Notes: generated from the letters alone by a model not told the origin. A stretch of DNA of 64,000 bases from Halichoerus grypus (GCF_964656455.1 NC_135717.1:12119033-12183032); one strand, 5' to 3'; shown: positions 33,085 through 43,835, counted from the first letter of the stretch. Made by a program: numbers and translations.

Positions 33085-33190
33085 TGGTACTGCTGTCCAT
33101 TTTTAAAATATTTTGTCAAAGTATAACATAGATACAGTGAAGTACACGTACACTGAGAGTACGGTTTGATTAATTTTTACCTGTGTATAT
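33085..33190 (-). mobile_element. Old L1-like fragment, left half
   Basis: 'ttttgtcaaagtataacata', 'acagtgaagtacacgtacac' resemble a known antisense old L1/ME tail. The matching continuation appears after the LTR at 33610. Confidence 0.55.
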
Positions 33191-33609
33191 TGTTATGGAC
33201 TGAAGTATAGTATCTCCCTGCCAAAATGCGTATGCTGAAGCCCTGAACCCCGCAGGGCCTTTGAATGTGTTTGGAGATAGGGTCTTTAAGGACCTAATTA
33301 AATTAAAATGAGATCATTAGGGTGGGCCCTCATCCAATAATGACATCTTAGGGTATCCCCATAAGCAAAGGAGGTTAGGAGCCAGTCATAAGAACAGATT
33401 AGGCACAGATACACACAGAGGGAAGGCCACGTGAAGACACATGAAGAAGACAGCCATCTGCAAGCCAAGGAGAGAGGCCTCGGAAGGAACCCACCTGCCA
33501 ACACCTTGATCTTGGACTTCCAGCCCCCAGGACTTGAGAATGTAAATTTCTGTTGTTTAAGCCCCCCAGTCTCTGGTATTGGTTACAGTAGCACAAGGAG
33601 ACTAATACG
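33191..33609 (+). mobile_element. ERVL-MaLR solo LTR (MLT1 type)
   Basis: Starts 'tgttatggactgaagtatag' and ends 'caaggagactaatac', both LTR edges. Contains 'ggagatagggtctttaagga', 'tcttggacttccagccccca' and 'tgtaaatttctgttgttta'. Inserted in an older element; solo. Confidence 0.92.
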
Positions 33610-33675
33610 CCATGGAAACACCATCCAGATTCAGATCCAAAACACTCCCAGCACCCCAAAAAGGAGCCTGCCTTC
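33610..33675 (-). mobile_element. Old L1-like fragment, right half
   Basis: 'catggaaacaccatccagat' and 'actcccagcaccccaaaaag' match the expected continuation of 33085-33190 ('gtaaccagcacccagatc' type text). Confidence 0.5.
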
Positions 33676-34220
33676 AACCGCAGTGACAGTTGGATGCTAT
33701 TTTTGGCTCCTAAGCAAGAGACTCGCCTAGGCAAAATAGAATTTTAGGTAGATTAGCAAGGTGACTGGATTGCATAGACTAGGATGAACTGGCAATGGGG
33801 GTGGTGGGAATGAGTAGGGCAGCGAAAGAGACGGGCGTGGGGGGGGAAGGTTCGGAATCTTGCTGAAGTCAGGGAGTCAGTGAGAGGTGGCAGTGAAGGG
33901 GACTAAAAGTCATTTTAAAGGGACGGGAAAATAGCAATGGGGAGCAAGAGGGAAGAGTCAGAGGGGACTCCGAAGTCTTGGTCTAGCAGACTACAGTGAG
34001 AAAGTATCGGTGACCAGCGTGTTGGATGTCTGGGGGAAAGAGTCAGCTGGCGTGGGAAACCACGCTGGGTTTGGGTGGATAGGACCTGCCCAGATGGTAG
34101 AAGTACAATCCCGGAGCCCGAGGCGGGCCAGGAGAGGACAGTAATGCGGCTGGGGTTAGAGACATGGACTGTGTGCGGCAAGGAGGCAAGAAAGCCAAGG
34201 ATGAAAGCTAACACAGTAAC
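33676..34220. other. Unassigned stretch, no gene supported
   Basis: G/A-rich mixed sequence with 'cgtggggggggaagg'. May include more old L2-antisense text near 33990-34190. No exon recognised. Confidence 0.45.
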
Positions 34221-34221
34221 A

Positions 34222-34450
34222 AAGTTAGTGTGTATTAAGTGCTTACTACCTGGAAGGTGTTATGCTAAAGATTTTTCCATAGGCCATCTCACTTAATCCC
34301 CACAACGGTGGCCTCAAGGGAACATTCTGTCCTTATCATCTGTTTGACTAAGGAGGAAACTGAGGCACAGAGAGATTTAAGTAACTTGTCTGAGGCCACA
34401 TTGCCAGTATGTGGAAGGTCTGGTTTCAAACCCGGGCACACTGACCCCAG
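34222..34450 (-). mobile_element. MIR
   Basis: Well-preserved antisense MIR: 'gtattaagtgcttactacct', 'ctcacttaatccccacaac', 'gaggaaactgaggcacagag', 'ggtttcaaacccgggcac'. Nearly full length. Confidence 0.92.
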
Positions 34451-34520
34451 TTCACCCAAGTTAGCGCATCCTTGGAGGAAAGAGGATCCAGCTGAAGAGG
34501 AGACAATCTGACCTTTTTTT

Positions 34521-34707
34521 TAAGGATTCTATTTATTCATTTGAGATAGAGAGAGAAGTGTGGGAGCAGGGAGGGAACAGAGGGAGAGGGAGAAGGAATC
34601 TGAAGCAGGCTCCACACTGTGGAGCCCGGGCACACAGAGCCCGAGGAGATCATGACCTGAGGCAGAACCGAGTCGGACACTTAACCGACTGAGCCATCCA
34701 GGCACCC
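34521..34707 (-). mobile_element. Can-SINE, older subtype
   Basis: 'taaggattctatttattcat' start and 'gagccatccaggcacc' end; flank 'ctgacctttttttt' repeated at 34508 and 34708. Body diverged. Confidence 0.93.
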
Positions 34708-34760
34708 CTGACCTTTTTTTTAATCTCCCAGGCTCCAAATAAACTAGCCTCATGCTGTTC

Positions 34761-34761
<1 letters not shown>

Positions 34762-34792
<31 letters not shown>

Positions 34793-34969
34793 TATTCATC
34801 TATTTGACAGAGACACAGCGAGAGAGGGAACAGAAGCAGGGGGAGTGGGAGAGGGAGAAGCAGGCCCCCCATGGAGCAGGGAGCCCGATGCGGGGCTCGA
34901 TCCCAGGACCCTGGGATCATGACCCGAGCCGAAGGCAGATGCTTAACAACTGAGCCACCCAGGCGCCCC
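34762..34969 (-). mobile_element. Can-SINE with perfect 15-bp TSD
   Basis: Long T run, 'aagattttattcatctattt', ends 'gccacccaggcgcccc'. Exact duplication 'gcctcatgctgttct' at 34747-34761 and 34970-34984. Only about 50 bp from the preceding SINE. Confidence 0.97.
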
Positions 34970-34984
34970 GCCTCATGCTGTTCT

Positions 34985-36165
34985 ATTCCATTGTTTAAAA
35001 TTCCTCAAGCTATGGAGCTGATGTCCAGAAATGAACAGAAATGAACAAGTCCTTGCCTTCAGTAAGTTTCCCTTGATGCCTAACCTCGAACACCCCAGCT
35101 GCATTTTAATAAAGGACGCTGCCTTCCCTCTGTTCCGCTGCCTGGGGAGTCTGGATCAGCTGCCCCACTTTATTGTTACCTCACATCCTTGGAAGACAGT
35201 ACTGGCAGCTGTTCCAATCACTTAAAAATGTGAACTTCTTACGCTTTTCCTGCTCTTCTGATGGAAGCTCTTCTACCACGGTCACTTTTCTCTGGGACTG
35301 TTCAGGTTTCTTCCTCCCCCTGGCACGTGGAATCCCAGTATAGCTCACAGCACCCCTGACTTGGGGAAGACAAGATTACATTTCCACGAATGTGCTTCCA
35401 TGCCAATTTTGCAATTTCAGAGTTGTCCACGAGCCTGGAGAAATATCTTATACTGAAGCAAATGAAAGACGCCGACAGGTGCAAAACTCTGAACCAACAG
35501 GATTTAGCCCAAAGGGTCTCTAGGCCTTTTCTATTCAGAAATTGTATTTCTGAATACAATTTTGTCTCCTCTCTTACTATGTTCTGGATCCATCTCTCTG
35601 GGCGTTAGTTTTTAAATTATTTTTTTCTGATAATTGTGCATTTATAAAATAGCACCTCATGTGCACTCAGCAAATGTGCACACTGTTTCATAATTAAAGA
35701 GATTTCTACTCCCTGAACCCTGGAATGTGTGGTTAAAATGCAAGATTTGCTCGGTGTGTTAGTGGAATGTGTGCCTAAAGGGCTGGGGCCCCATTCAGGA
35801 CCAACAGCTGAAACGAGGCTCAGAGCAGCCAACCATTATGTCTGAAGTCCTACATTGCCATTATCCAGTTATTGCATTTATTTTTGACTAAGAAAAATCC
35901 ATTCCTTTTAGTGGTACAGCAGGATTCTTTGAAAGACAGAAGAGGGCCATTTGGGGAAAACAAAATGTTAAGTCTAGAAGCATTCTGGATTCCTGATTGT
36001 TGGTTTTCTCCCCCCAAGTCATCCGAGAGACATTACTTGTTCCTTAGTAGGTGTCTGACCATGAATACGATAAATTAATTAAGTATTGTGGCTATTAATA
36101 GGTATGACTTGCATACAGAATGTTAATAGTAATCATACCAACAATTACTACTACTAAGAATGAAT
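34985..36165. other. Unassigned stretch, no gene supported
   Basis: About 1.2 kb without recognised repeats. Carries a perfect short inverted repeat at 35532-35556 and 'ggaatgtgtggttaaaatgc' near 35721, where TEAD-like (GGAATG) and RUNX-like (TGTGGTT) words abut. No exon evident. Confidence 0.45.
35532..35556. repeat. Perfect 11-bp inverted repeat
   Basis: 'tattcagaaat' (35532-35542), 3-nt loop, then exact reverse complement (35546-35556). Potential cruciform or hairpin. Confidence 0.85.
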
Positions 36166-36600
36166 TGCATGCGTGTTGAGCTTTAAGCTTCACAAAATAA
36201 TTTCATTTGTTTAATTTTATTTTTTTATTTTTTAAAGATTTTTATTTATTTTTTGACAGAGAGAGAGAGAGACAGCAAGAGAGGGAACACAAGCAGGGTG
36301 GGTGAGAGAGGGAGAAGCAGGCCTCCCTGCTGAGCAAGGAGCCCGATGTGGGACTTGATCCCAGGACCCTGGGATCGTGACCTGAGCCGAAGGCAGATGC
36401 CAAACGGCTAAGCCACCCGGGCGCCCCTGTTTAATTTTATTTTAGACTTTCCCAATGACCCTGAGGTAGGCAGGGGAGTTTTAGTATTCCCATTTTATAG
36501 GTAAAGACACTGAAACACAAAGAGAAATCTACTCTTGGAAGATTTCTCTTGGAAGGGAAAAGTCTCCCAGGCTGCATTTGCTCATAGATTGGCAGGAGAA
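36150..36600 (-). mobile_element. MIR split by a SINE
   Basis: Left part 'gagctttaagcttcacaaaa', right part 'ccaatgaccctgaggtaggc', 'agtattcccattttataggt', 'aaagacactgaaacacaaag'. The Can-SINE at 36225-36427 separates the halves. Confidence 0.7.
36225..36427 (-). mobile_element. Can-SINE with T-rich TSD
   Basis: 'ttaaagatttttatttattt' start, 'agccacccgggcgcccc' end. Duplicated flank 'tgtttaattttatttt' at 36208 and 36428. Confidence 0.96.
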
Positions 36601-36939
36601 TGAATATAATCTCAAGAGTTATCATTTATCGACAGAGTTTAAGTACTTAAACTATCTATACACAGAAAGTATCTATGTAGCCAAGTGAACAATCTCAAGA
36701 CCCAGCTGTTCCCTATCTTGTAGATTAAATCAGCTGAGAAACCCTCCATCACATTTGCTACATGAAGAGTCCAAATTTGATGTGTGTAGTTGTCTGGTAA
36801 ATTTCAATTTTGGGGCTAAATAGTCCTCAAATTTTCAGAACATGATACCAGAACATTTTTGGCTCATTTAGGTAATGCAGTTAAATGGCTTTAATGTATT
36901 CTTTCCGTGGTAACTGTGGGCGACCCATTTCCTTCACAA

Positions 36940-37090
36940 GTGTCTATAACTCACATTTACATTTGGATTGCACCTGAGTTTGTCAAAACATATTCCCTTA
37001 TAATATTTTATTCTGTCAGAGACCCTGTAAGCCAGGTTGGGTTCAGAGTAATATGCCCATTTTCCAGACAAGAAAACCAAGGTACAGTTA
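36940..37090 (-). mobile_element. MIR-like fragment
   Basis: 'agaccctgtaagccaggttg', 'atatgcccattttccagaca', 'agaaaaccaaggtacagtta' follow antisense MIR/MIR3. Diverged. Confidence 0.55.
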
Positions 37091-37320
37091 ATAAGAAGAT
37101 ATTCAAGTATTTGTGGTATGCCTACTGTGTGGCAGGTATCACCCTGAGCGCTAGGGACACAACGATAACAAAAAGCAGATACAATCCCACCTCTTATAGT
37201 TTACAGTCTAGTGTGAGGAATAGACAATCAAATAATTGTATCAACAAATGTAAAATTTCAACTGAATGCGATGTTGCTTTCATCCACATATTCCATCAAA
37301 ACACTGTACCAGTCATGTGT

Positions 37321-37360
37321 TTTAAAAATATGTCAGGTTTTTAAAAACATGCCAGGTTTT
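37321..37360 (+). repeat. Imperfect 19-bp tandem duplication
   Basis: 'aaaaatatgtcaggttttt' followed by 'aaaaacatgccaggttttt', two transitions apart. Confidence 0.8.
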
Positions 37361-37378
37361 TTTATGAAAAGGAGAAGA

Positions 37379-37579
37379 GGGGTGCCTGGGTGGCTCAGTT
37401 GGTTAAGCATCTGACTTCAGCTCAGGTCATGATCTCAGGGTCCTGGGATCTAGCCCCACGTCGGGCTCCCTGCTCAGTGGGGAGTCTGCTTCTCCCTTTT
37501 CCTCTGCCCCTCTCCCTGCTTGTGCTCATGCTCTCTCTCTCTCTCAAATAAATAAATAAATTCTTAAAAAAAAAAAAAA
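37379..37579 (+). mobile_element. Can-SINE with perfect 13-bp TSD
   Basis: Head 'ggggtgcctgggtggctcag', tail 'aaataaataaataaattctt' plus A run. Exact duplication 'gaaaaggagaaga' at 37366-37378 and 37580-37592. Nested in the L2. Confidence 0.97.
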
Positions 37580-38830
37580 GAAAAGGAGAAGAATACGTTA
37601 TGCTAGGAACCTAGAATTTGGGGATTTGGCCTTGTCACAGAGACCTAGCTAGCACAGCTTTCCTGGGAAAGTAAAATGATCTGAGGAGACCGGAGGTAAG
37701 AAAGGAGAAAGGTCAATGTTTCAGGTAGAGGGAAGAGGATGTGAAAAGGCCCTGGGGTTGGAGGAAGCTCAACATGACAATTGGAGGTCAAGGTGATTGG
37801 ATGACAGAGCATGGGAGACTGCAGCCCAGTGTGAAGACCACAAAGTTGCTCCTATGTGAAAGGTTTTCAATTTTTATTCTAATAACAATGAGAAACCATA
37901 AAAGATCTTTAAGCATGGGGAGAGGTAGGCACAATTTGATCTGTACTTTGGAAAGATTATTTCAGATTTTGTTGTAGAGGACACATGGAAGGAGGCCAAG
38001 ATGGATGTGGTTGAATAGTTAGATGAATATTGCAGAAGTCCACGTGGAGGAGGATGGACTATGTATGTGCAGATGAATTTGAGAGACTTTTAGTAGGTAA
38101 CCTTGATGTGAGTGGATGATAAATTGAATATGGCAGTGAGTAGGAAGAAGTAAAGGCTGACCCAAACATTCCAGGTTTGTGCAACTGGGTCCATGGTTGT
38201 ACCATGAAAACACTTTAAGAAGACCAGCTTTGTCGGATGAAGATCATGAATTTGGCTTGGGATTTATTGAGTTTCAGATCCTAAGGTAACCAACAAAAGG
38301 GCCAAGTAGAGTTGATTTGGAGAGGTGGAACACAAGGGTCTGGGCTGAAGATACAAATCTGTGAGTCATTCTCATGCAGAGCCATAGATGTGGACAAGAC
38401 AGCATTGCCCAGAGAGAGAGAGATTATAAAGTGAGAATTAAAGAGGGTCCTGGAAAGAGCCTTGGAAAATTCCAATATTTAATGGGCAGGCAGAAGAAGA
38501 AGACTCTATAAAAGAGAGAAAGAGTGTCCCAAAAACTAGGAAGAACACAGGAAGACTTGGTTTAACGGTGGATAAACAGATTTTCGAGAATGAGGGAATT
38601 GTCGAGTCAAGTGGTGCTGAGAAGTTAAATACCATAAGAACTAAAAAATGCATCCAATGCATTTAGGGATATGGAGGTCATTGGTGACCTTGAGAGTGGG
38701 GAGCCGGTAGCCAGAATGCAATGGATTCAAGACGGTGGGAGATAAGTATATGAAGACCATAAAATGGACAGCAATTTCAGTGTTTGGTTTCAAAGCACAC
38801 TTAGTCTCTAAGGCACATGCCATCAAAGAA

Positions 38831-40685
38831 TATAATGCAAAAAATAATAATGAAAGCCAGTTTTAAAATGGAATTTGAAAACATGTAATGAATTTTTCTC
38901 ACCTTCCTCTTCTGCTGCCTTCTCCTCCAGACACTCAAACTGCTCTCAGTCCAGTGTAACTTTCCAGGCTGAGCCCATGTCCTCTGGCCAATTGGCTCCC
39001 TGCCTCCAGGACTTAGCACCCCCACCAACCGTTTTTAGAGAGCTGCCGTTGGAAGAGGATCCGGTAAACGAATCCTCACCAAGTTGAAAGTGAGTGATAC
39101 CTGCTATGTGTTGGGTTTGTTTTTTCACTCCCGACAACTCCCTAACAAGTCTGAGACACTGGGGCCACGGTTTAGGACAGGCAGGCATGAAGCAAGGAAC
39201 TACAGTAAGGAGACAGTATCATAAAATGGAAGTAGCACCAGCTTGCTAGATATCCTCAAAGAAGTTGTGTCCTCTCCCTGGGACCCCCATTTTTCCTTTA
39301 TCAACTCTGGGATTGAGTTTTATCTCCACACCCTGGATTATACCTTCCAGCCCCGGAGCAAACCCGGAACCAGCCAAAGGCCTCGCTCCTTGGGAAGGGG
39401 AAGAAAGGAGAGAAGGAATGTTAAGAGAGAGAGAAACAGGCATTCTTCCTGCCCCTAGGAAGACAGTTTAAAGTTAGGTTGAGGTAGAATAGAATCAATT
39501 GAGGTGTGTAAATCAGATGGTATTTTAAGTGCTCAGAAAAGTAATTAAAAAAAAGAACACCTGAAGGCAATCTTCGGTAAAGCGAGGAGCCCTTTTGTAG
39601 AAAGCATAAATGCCCCTGGATTTATCCCATTTTAATCACCTAAACGTTCATCTATCAGGATTCCACAAAGCGCAAGGTACATTTGTGCTTAATAACAATG
39701 TGTAGCAAAGAAATGGTTGAGATGCTCTGATAAAGATGAATGCTTGACTTCCTCTTTTAATTCTTTCTTACACTGCATTTCGCTTTGAGAACCACTTTTC
39801 CCTTTGCACTCCAGCTTTTGAAATAGGTCCTTACAAAGTCACTTCATGCAATAGGCAGGGTAGAAGTGCTGTTAGCAGAAGCGGGGTGTGACACGCATCC
39901 AAAACACCTCTTCTAATTAAGAACCAGACTCTGGAAACGGTTGGATGGTGTATACGAGGGGAGCCGCTCCGCGTCGGAGCTCCAGTTTGGGGAAAAGGCA
40001 TTCCAGTAAGCTTCGAGAAGCCTTCGGCGTTTCTGTCCTCGTTGGCTTCCCCTCCCGAAGCTGGCCAGCACTCTGGCTCTCCATTATAGTCACCCCTTCC
40101 TTCACTTCGAGAAGACAGGCTGTCCAAGTTAATCCATTAGCTAGCCTTCTGCGTTAACGCAAAACACATGGTGCTCCATGCTTCATTAGTACGGACAAGG
40201 TGTTCCAGTCACTGTGTCCCTGCTTCCAACTTGCTGTGGTAGCTGCCCTCAGACAAATGCCTTCATGCTCTGCACCTTTCTTAACATACAGCCTCAGTCT
40301 ACAGCCACTCTGCTCACTCAACGAATCTGGACAAAACCTTCTGATCTCCTGCCAGGAGCCACTTCTGCATTGATTAATACTTCCGTCTTGCTCTAGCCAG
40401 GCCAACCCGAGCTGGCCTCCTCCCGTGTTCGCTGCCCATCCAGGAGAGCAAGAACTGTGCAGCTGGACAGATCTGTCGGCCCCGGGCTGGCACTAGAGAC
40501 GAGATGATTAGGGCAGATAATGATGAATGAAAAACATCACAGGTGAAAAATGACTTCTTTGGGACCCTTATTGATCTGCCAGCTGAGGTCTTTTCATGTG
40601 GAACCTAAATTTGATATTTCAAATGGAACCTGACTTTTGTCATTCCACACCTGGCAGTGATTTTAGGTGGAGTCTAAGACACTGG
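38831..40685. other. Unassigned stretch, no gene supported
   Basis: About 1.9 kb, repeat-poor. Frames up to 98 codons overlap in opposite phases at 39243-39471 and 39831-40157. The part 39545-39710 and 40510-40670 is clean non-repeat text that could hold conserved non-coding elements. Confidence 0.45.
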
Positions 40686-40689
40686 CTAG

Positions 40690-40795
40690 ATGGGGAAACT
40701 GAGGCTCCAAGTACGGAAATGATTAGCCCAAAGTAACACAGAGAGCCAATGGTGAAGCCAAGGTGAGGACTCAGGTCTGATGCTCAGGTCGGTAG
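40690..40795 (-). mobile_element. MIR fragment
   Basis: 'gatggggaaactgaggctcc', 'gattagcccaaagtaacaca', 'gagccaatggtgaagcc' are the antisense MIR core. Confidence 0.78.
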
Positions 40796-40989
40796 GCCAG
40801 GCTGCAGGACCATTTCTCTCTGCAGGACCCAGGTTCTGTCAGTGAGCTAATGTTGTATCCCCACTATAAAAGACAAAATCAGGCCATACTAATCTAATCT
40901 GGGACCTTGGCTCCAAAGGGGGTGGTAAAAAGAAGATGGACAGGAGGAGACATGGTGCTTGGAGAGAGGAGAACCAATCTTTTCTTTTC

Positions 40990-41188
40990 TTTTTTTTTTT
41001 TTTTTTTTAAGATTTATTTATTTGAGAGAGAGAGAGAGTGGGGGAAGGGGCAGAGGGAGAGAATACCCGAGCAGACTCCCACTGAGTGGGGAGCCCAACA
41101 CGCAGCTCAGTCCCACAACCCAGGAGATCAGGACCTGAGCCTAAACCAAGAGTTGGACACTTAACTGACTGAACCACCCAGGAGCCCC
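40990..41188 (-). mobile_element. Can-SINE, older subtype
   Basis: T-rich start, 'aagatttatttatttgagag', end 'gaaccacccaggagcccc'. Duplicated 18-bp flank at 40964-40981 and 41189-41206 with two mismatches. Confidence 0.94.
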
Positions 41189-41206
41189 GAGAGGAAAACC
41201 AGTCTT

Positions 41207-41844
41207 ACAAGGAGTAGCCAAGAAACTGCTACTCACCCTTAAATCCATGCGCTGGTGAAAGGCCCAAGATGGTGCCTTAAAAGCATAGTCTCCTTTTGGA
41301 AAGAGTTTTCCTCCCTAAGAGGCATTTGACTTTGGGATTTATTTCTCCCAGAATTGAAGAATATGAGAATGGAATGAAGCTCCACCAAGTGGGACCTGGC
41401 AGTCAGAGCCAATGGGGAATAGTACCCCCTCATAATGGACAATCCAGGAAAAGTACATGGAATGGGAAGAAATACAGATTGCCTGGATGAAATACAGATT
41501 GCCCACAGAGTATGAGAGGTCCAGATTCCCCGGTTCAAATGCAAACCTCCCTGGGAGCCCTTACCAGCTCCATCTGAGTGGTCAGTTAGCACTCTGGCAT
41601 GCATTACCTGCACAGGGGTCCTAGCCCGCAAGTAAATGGACCAAGGAAGAGGGCTTTATGTTCAAGGCTCAGCAAAGACCCACTCTGTCTGCTCCACATA
41701 GTCCAGACCACCAACTGTGCAGCTGTGATACATGGAAAACAAAGTGTCACCTCATCTTCCCATTCTCACCAAAGTTTTTTGGATCCCCTTGCTAAGAGAA
41801 AGGACCACTAAGAATCATCAGGAATGCAGCCATACAATGAACAG
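41207..41844. other. Unassigned stretch, no gene supported
   Basis: No repeat or exon recognised, apart from a 20-bp local duplication ('gaaatacagattgcc' at 41469 and 41489). Confidence 0.45.
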
Positions 41845-42420
41845 TCCCGGTGCTCATTCGTACCTTCCAAGCAATGTACACGATGTGCCAGGTACTGTGC
41901 CAAACACTGGCTACAAAGTTGACTAAGGCACAACCAGGCCTAAGCTGGGCAAAACTAGCAGGAAAGACAGTTGCCGGGGCGCCTGGGTGGCTCAGTCGTT
42001 AAGCGTCTGCCTCCGGCTCAGGTCATGATCCCAGGGTCCTGGGATGGAGCCCTGCGTCGGGCTCCCTGCTCCGCGGGAAGCCTGCTTCTCCCTCTCCCAC
42101 TCCCCCTGATTGTGTTCCTGCTCTATCTCTCTCTGTGTGTCAAATAAATAAAATCTTAAAAAAAAAAAAGACAGTTGCCCACACAGCTAACTAATGAAAT
42201 GGGATAAGGGCTCTACAAAAGGAAGGGAAATGAACTAAAATTTGCTACTAACCTATTACAACCCAGTAACTTTAATCTATTCCCTCATCAACTCATTCAA
42301 CAGATGTTTATTAAATGTCTGCAGAAGCTGTACTAAGAATACAAAGATTAATAGAAAGGATCTCTGCCCTTGAAGGAATCACACACTACAAGGGAAAGAT
42401 AAATGGGTAAACAATATGTG
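41845..42420 (-). mobile_element. L2 3'-end fragments flanking a SINE
   Basis: 'gatgtgccaggtactgtgcc' before the SINE, and 'ttcaacagatgtttattaaa' with 'gatctctgcccttgaagg' after it, are antisense L2 termini. Two separate tails may be adjacent. Confidence 0.65.
41976..42166 (+). mobile_element. Can-SINE, young, with perfect 13-bp TSD
   Basis: Close to the family consensus throughout: 'ggggcgcctgggtggctcag', 'gaagcctgcttctccctctc', tail 'caaataaataaaatctta' plus A run. Exact duplication 'aaagacagttgcc' at 41963-41975 and 42167-42179. Confidence 0.97.
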
Positions 42421-42439
42421 AAGGAAAAATGTTAGAGTT

Positions 42440-43065
42440 ATATTTCGGAAGTCTGTGTGTGCACAACAGATATTCAAAGGAGTCAATTCTTAAGCATCTG
42501 AAAGTGTCCCAAGTTTTGCATAAAAAGACTTTACTTCGATTCATACGGTATGGTTCTAGAACAAGAATAACTAATCTGCTATGAAAAAAAGCAGAACAGT
42601 AGTTGCCTTTGGGAGGACGGTGGTCCCTTCCCTTGACTAGGAAGGGACATGACAGAATTTCCTGTGGCGTTGGTAATATTCTACATCTAGATAGGGATTT
42701 GGCTCTACAGATATATGTGTTTGTCAAAATTCATCGCCCGGTACACTTAAGATTTGTGCGTTTCGTTGCTTGTAAATTTCACCTCAAAAAGAACTCTAAA
42801 CAAATACTGAACTCTACATAATGACATACATGATGAAGTATTTGGGGGGAGGTATATTGATATCTGCAACTTAGTTTGATTTGTATCCAGAAAATAAGCT
42901 GGATTAGATGGATGGATAGGGGAATGCATAGATAGAGATGTGTTAAAGCAAATACAGCAAAATATCAATTGTAGAATCTAGGTAGTGGGTAAGCAGGTGT
43001 ACACAATATAGTGCTTTCAACTCTTCTGAAAGTTTGAAAATTTTCAAAATTAAATATTAGGGGAA
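42440..43065 (+). mobile_element. Old L1 3' end (ME-type)
   Basis: 'gttgcctttgggaggacggt', 'attcatcgcccggtacactt', 'gatgaagtatttggggggag', 'tgatatctgcaacttagttt', 'gaaagtttgaaaattttcaa' follow the tail of ancient L1 in sense. Confidence 0.8.
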
Positions 43066-43189
43066 ATATGAATTTTTTGGGGGGGGAAATATGAATCTCG
43101 AAAGTTAGATAGGTATTCCTTGGGCAAACAGGATGAGAAAAGAGTACCCTAATCCCATTTCCAACTTTCCAATCCTCATCTTCCTTTCT

Positions 43190-43560
43190 GCCTCCTCTAT
43201 GGAGTCTGTAACAGCTGAAGTATCTACTTACCTCCTTGCTGCTCAGGGTAGCCATGTGGCACAGCTCTGGCCAATGAAGCATTAAGAGAACAACTCTGCT
43301 GGTTCTTCTGGGAAAGCTTTGGCTGAGTTGGTGCTGCCCCTTCCTGACTTGAATACAAATGTGATACCTGGAGTTGCAGCATCCACTTGGGACCATGAAG
43401 GCAAATCTGAAAGAATCAGACTTCTGCCTTGACTTTATTGAGCCACGGAACCAATGTCAACAGCAGCCCATCTCCAGACTTCTTGCAGTGTTAGAAAAAT
43501 AAATCCTTATTTGTTTTAGCCATTGTTGGTTAAGTTTTCTGTTACTTGAAGCTGAAATGT
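43190..43560 (+). mobile_element. Probable old LTR-like element
   Basis: 'agggtagccatgtggcacag', 'tcttctgggaaagctttggc', 'aaaaataaatccttatttgt', 'ttctgttacttgaagctgaa' recur as a block in other mammalian genomes as I remember it, with a poly(A) signal near the end as in LTRs. Family not named. Confidence 0.45.
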
Positions 43561-43589
43561 TCTGAGTACAAGGCAGAAGTATAAAACAT

Positions 43590-43756
43590 CGTGGGTTTCA
43601 GGTAAGTGCAAGTAATCTGATGGCTGGATCCAGAGTTTGGGGAGGAAAACTGTGGAGTAGGAGATGTAACCGTAGAGGTAGGACCTGAACCTGCAGGACT
43701 CTTTATGCCATACTAGGGGCTTTGGATTCTCCGAAAGGAGTAGAGCATGATCAGAT
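43590..43756 (-). mobile_element. L2 fragment
   Basis: 'aggacctgaacctgcaggac', 'taggggctttggattctcc', 'agcatgatcagattgcattt' parallel the antisense L2 text seen at 37.9 kb. Confidence 0.6.
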
Positions 43757-43835
43757 TGCATTTTAGATCAGTGGTTCTCAAATTTTATGAAGGTCAGAAT
43801 CATCTGAGGTTAAAAACACAGATTCCCAAGCCCCA
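43757..43835 (+). mobile_element. hAT-Charlie-type MITE fragment
   Basis: Starts at 'cagtggttctcaaattttat', then 'gtcagaatcatctgaggtt' and 'cacagattcccaagccccac'. One terminus and part of the interior are present; the other end is missing. Confidence 0.65.

Larger units (their letters stand above)
37095..38830 (-). mobile_element. LINE-2 copy with reverse-transcriptase relic, interrupted by a SINE
   Basis: Left end is the L2 3' terminus ('tatgcctactgtgtggcagg', 'ttacagtctagtgtgagg'). To the right, minus-strand frames keep the L2 reverse-transcriptase order: 'LNPLHSGYR' and 'LKVTNDLH' (38641-38826), 'FLSFIESSSSACPLNIG' (38438-38662), then 'HENDSQICIFSPD' (38281-38475), where the family catalytic motif is YADD. 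The catalytic tyrosine and alanine are lost and frames are broken, so it is inactive. The SINE at 37379-37579 lies inside. Confidence 0.87.

Noticed and set aside
36907..37344. 145-codon plus frame
   Set aside because: Spans MIR- and L2-antisense repeat sequence, so it is a chance frame over repeats.
39090..39190. MIR-like text ('tacctgctatgtgttgggtt', 'ctgagacactggggccacgg')
   Set aside because: Agreement too patchy to assert by eye.
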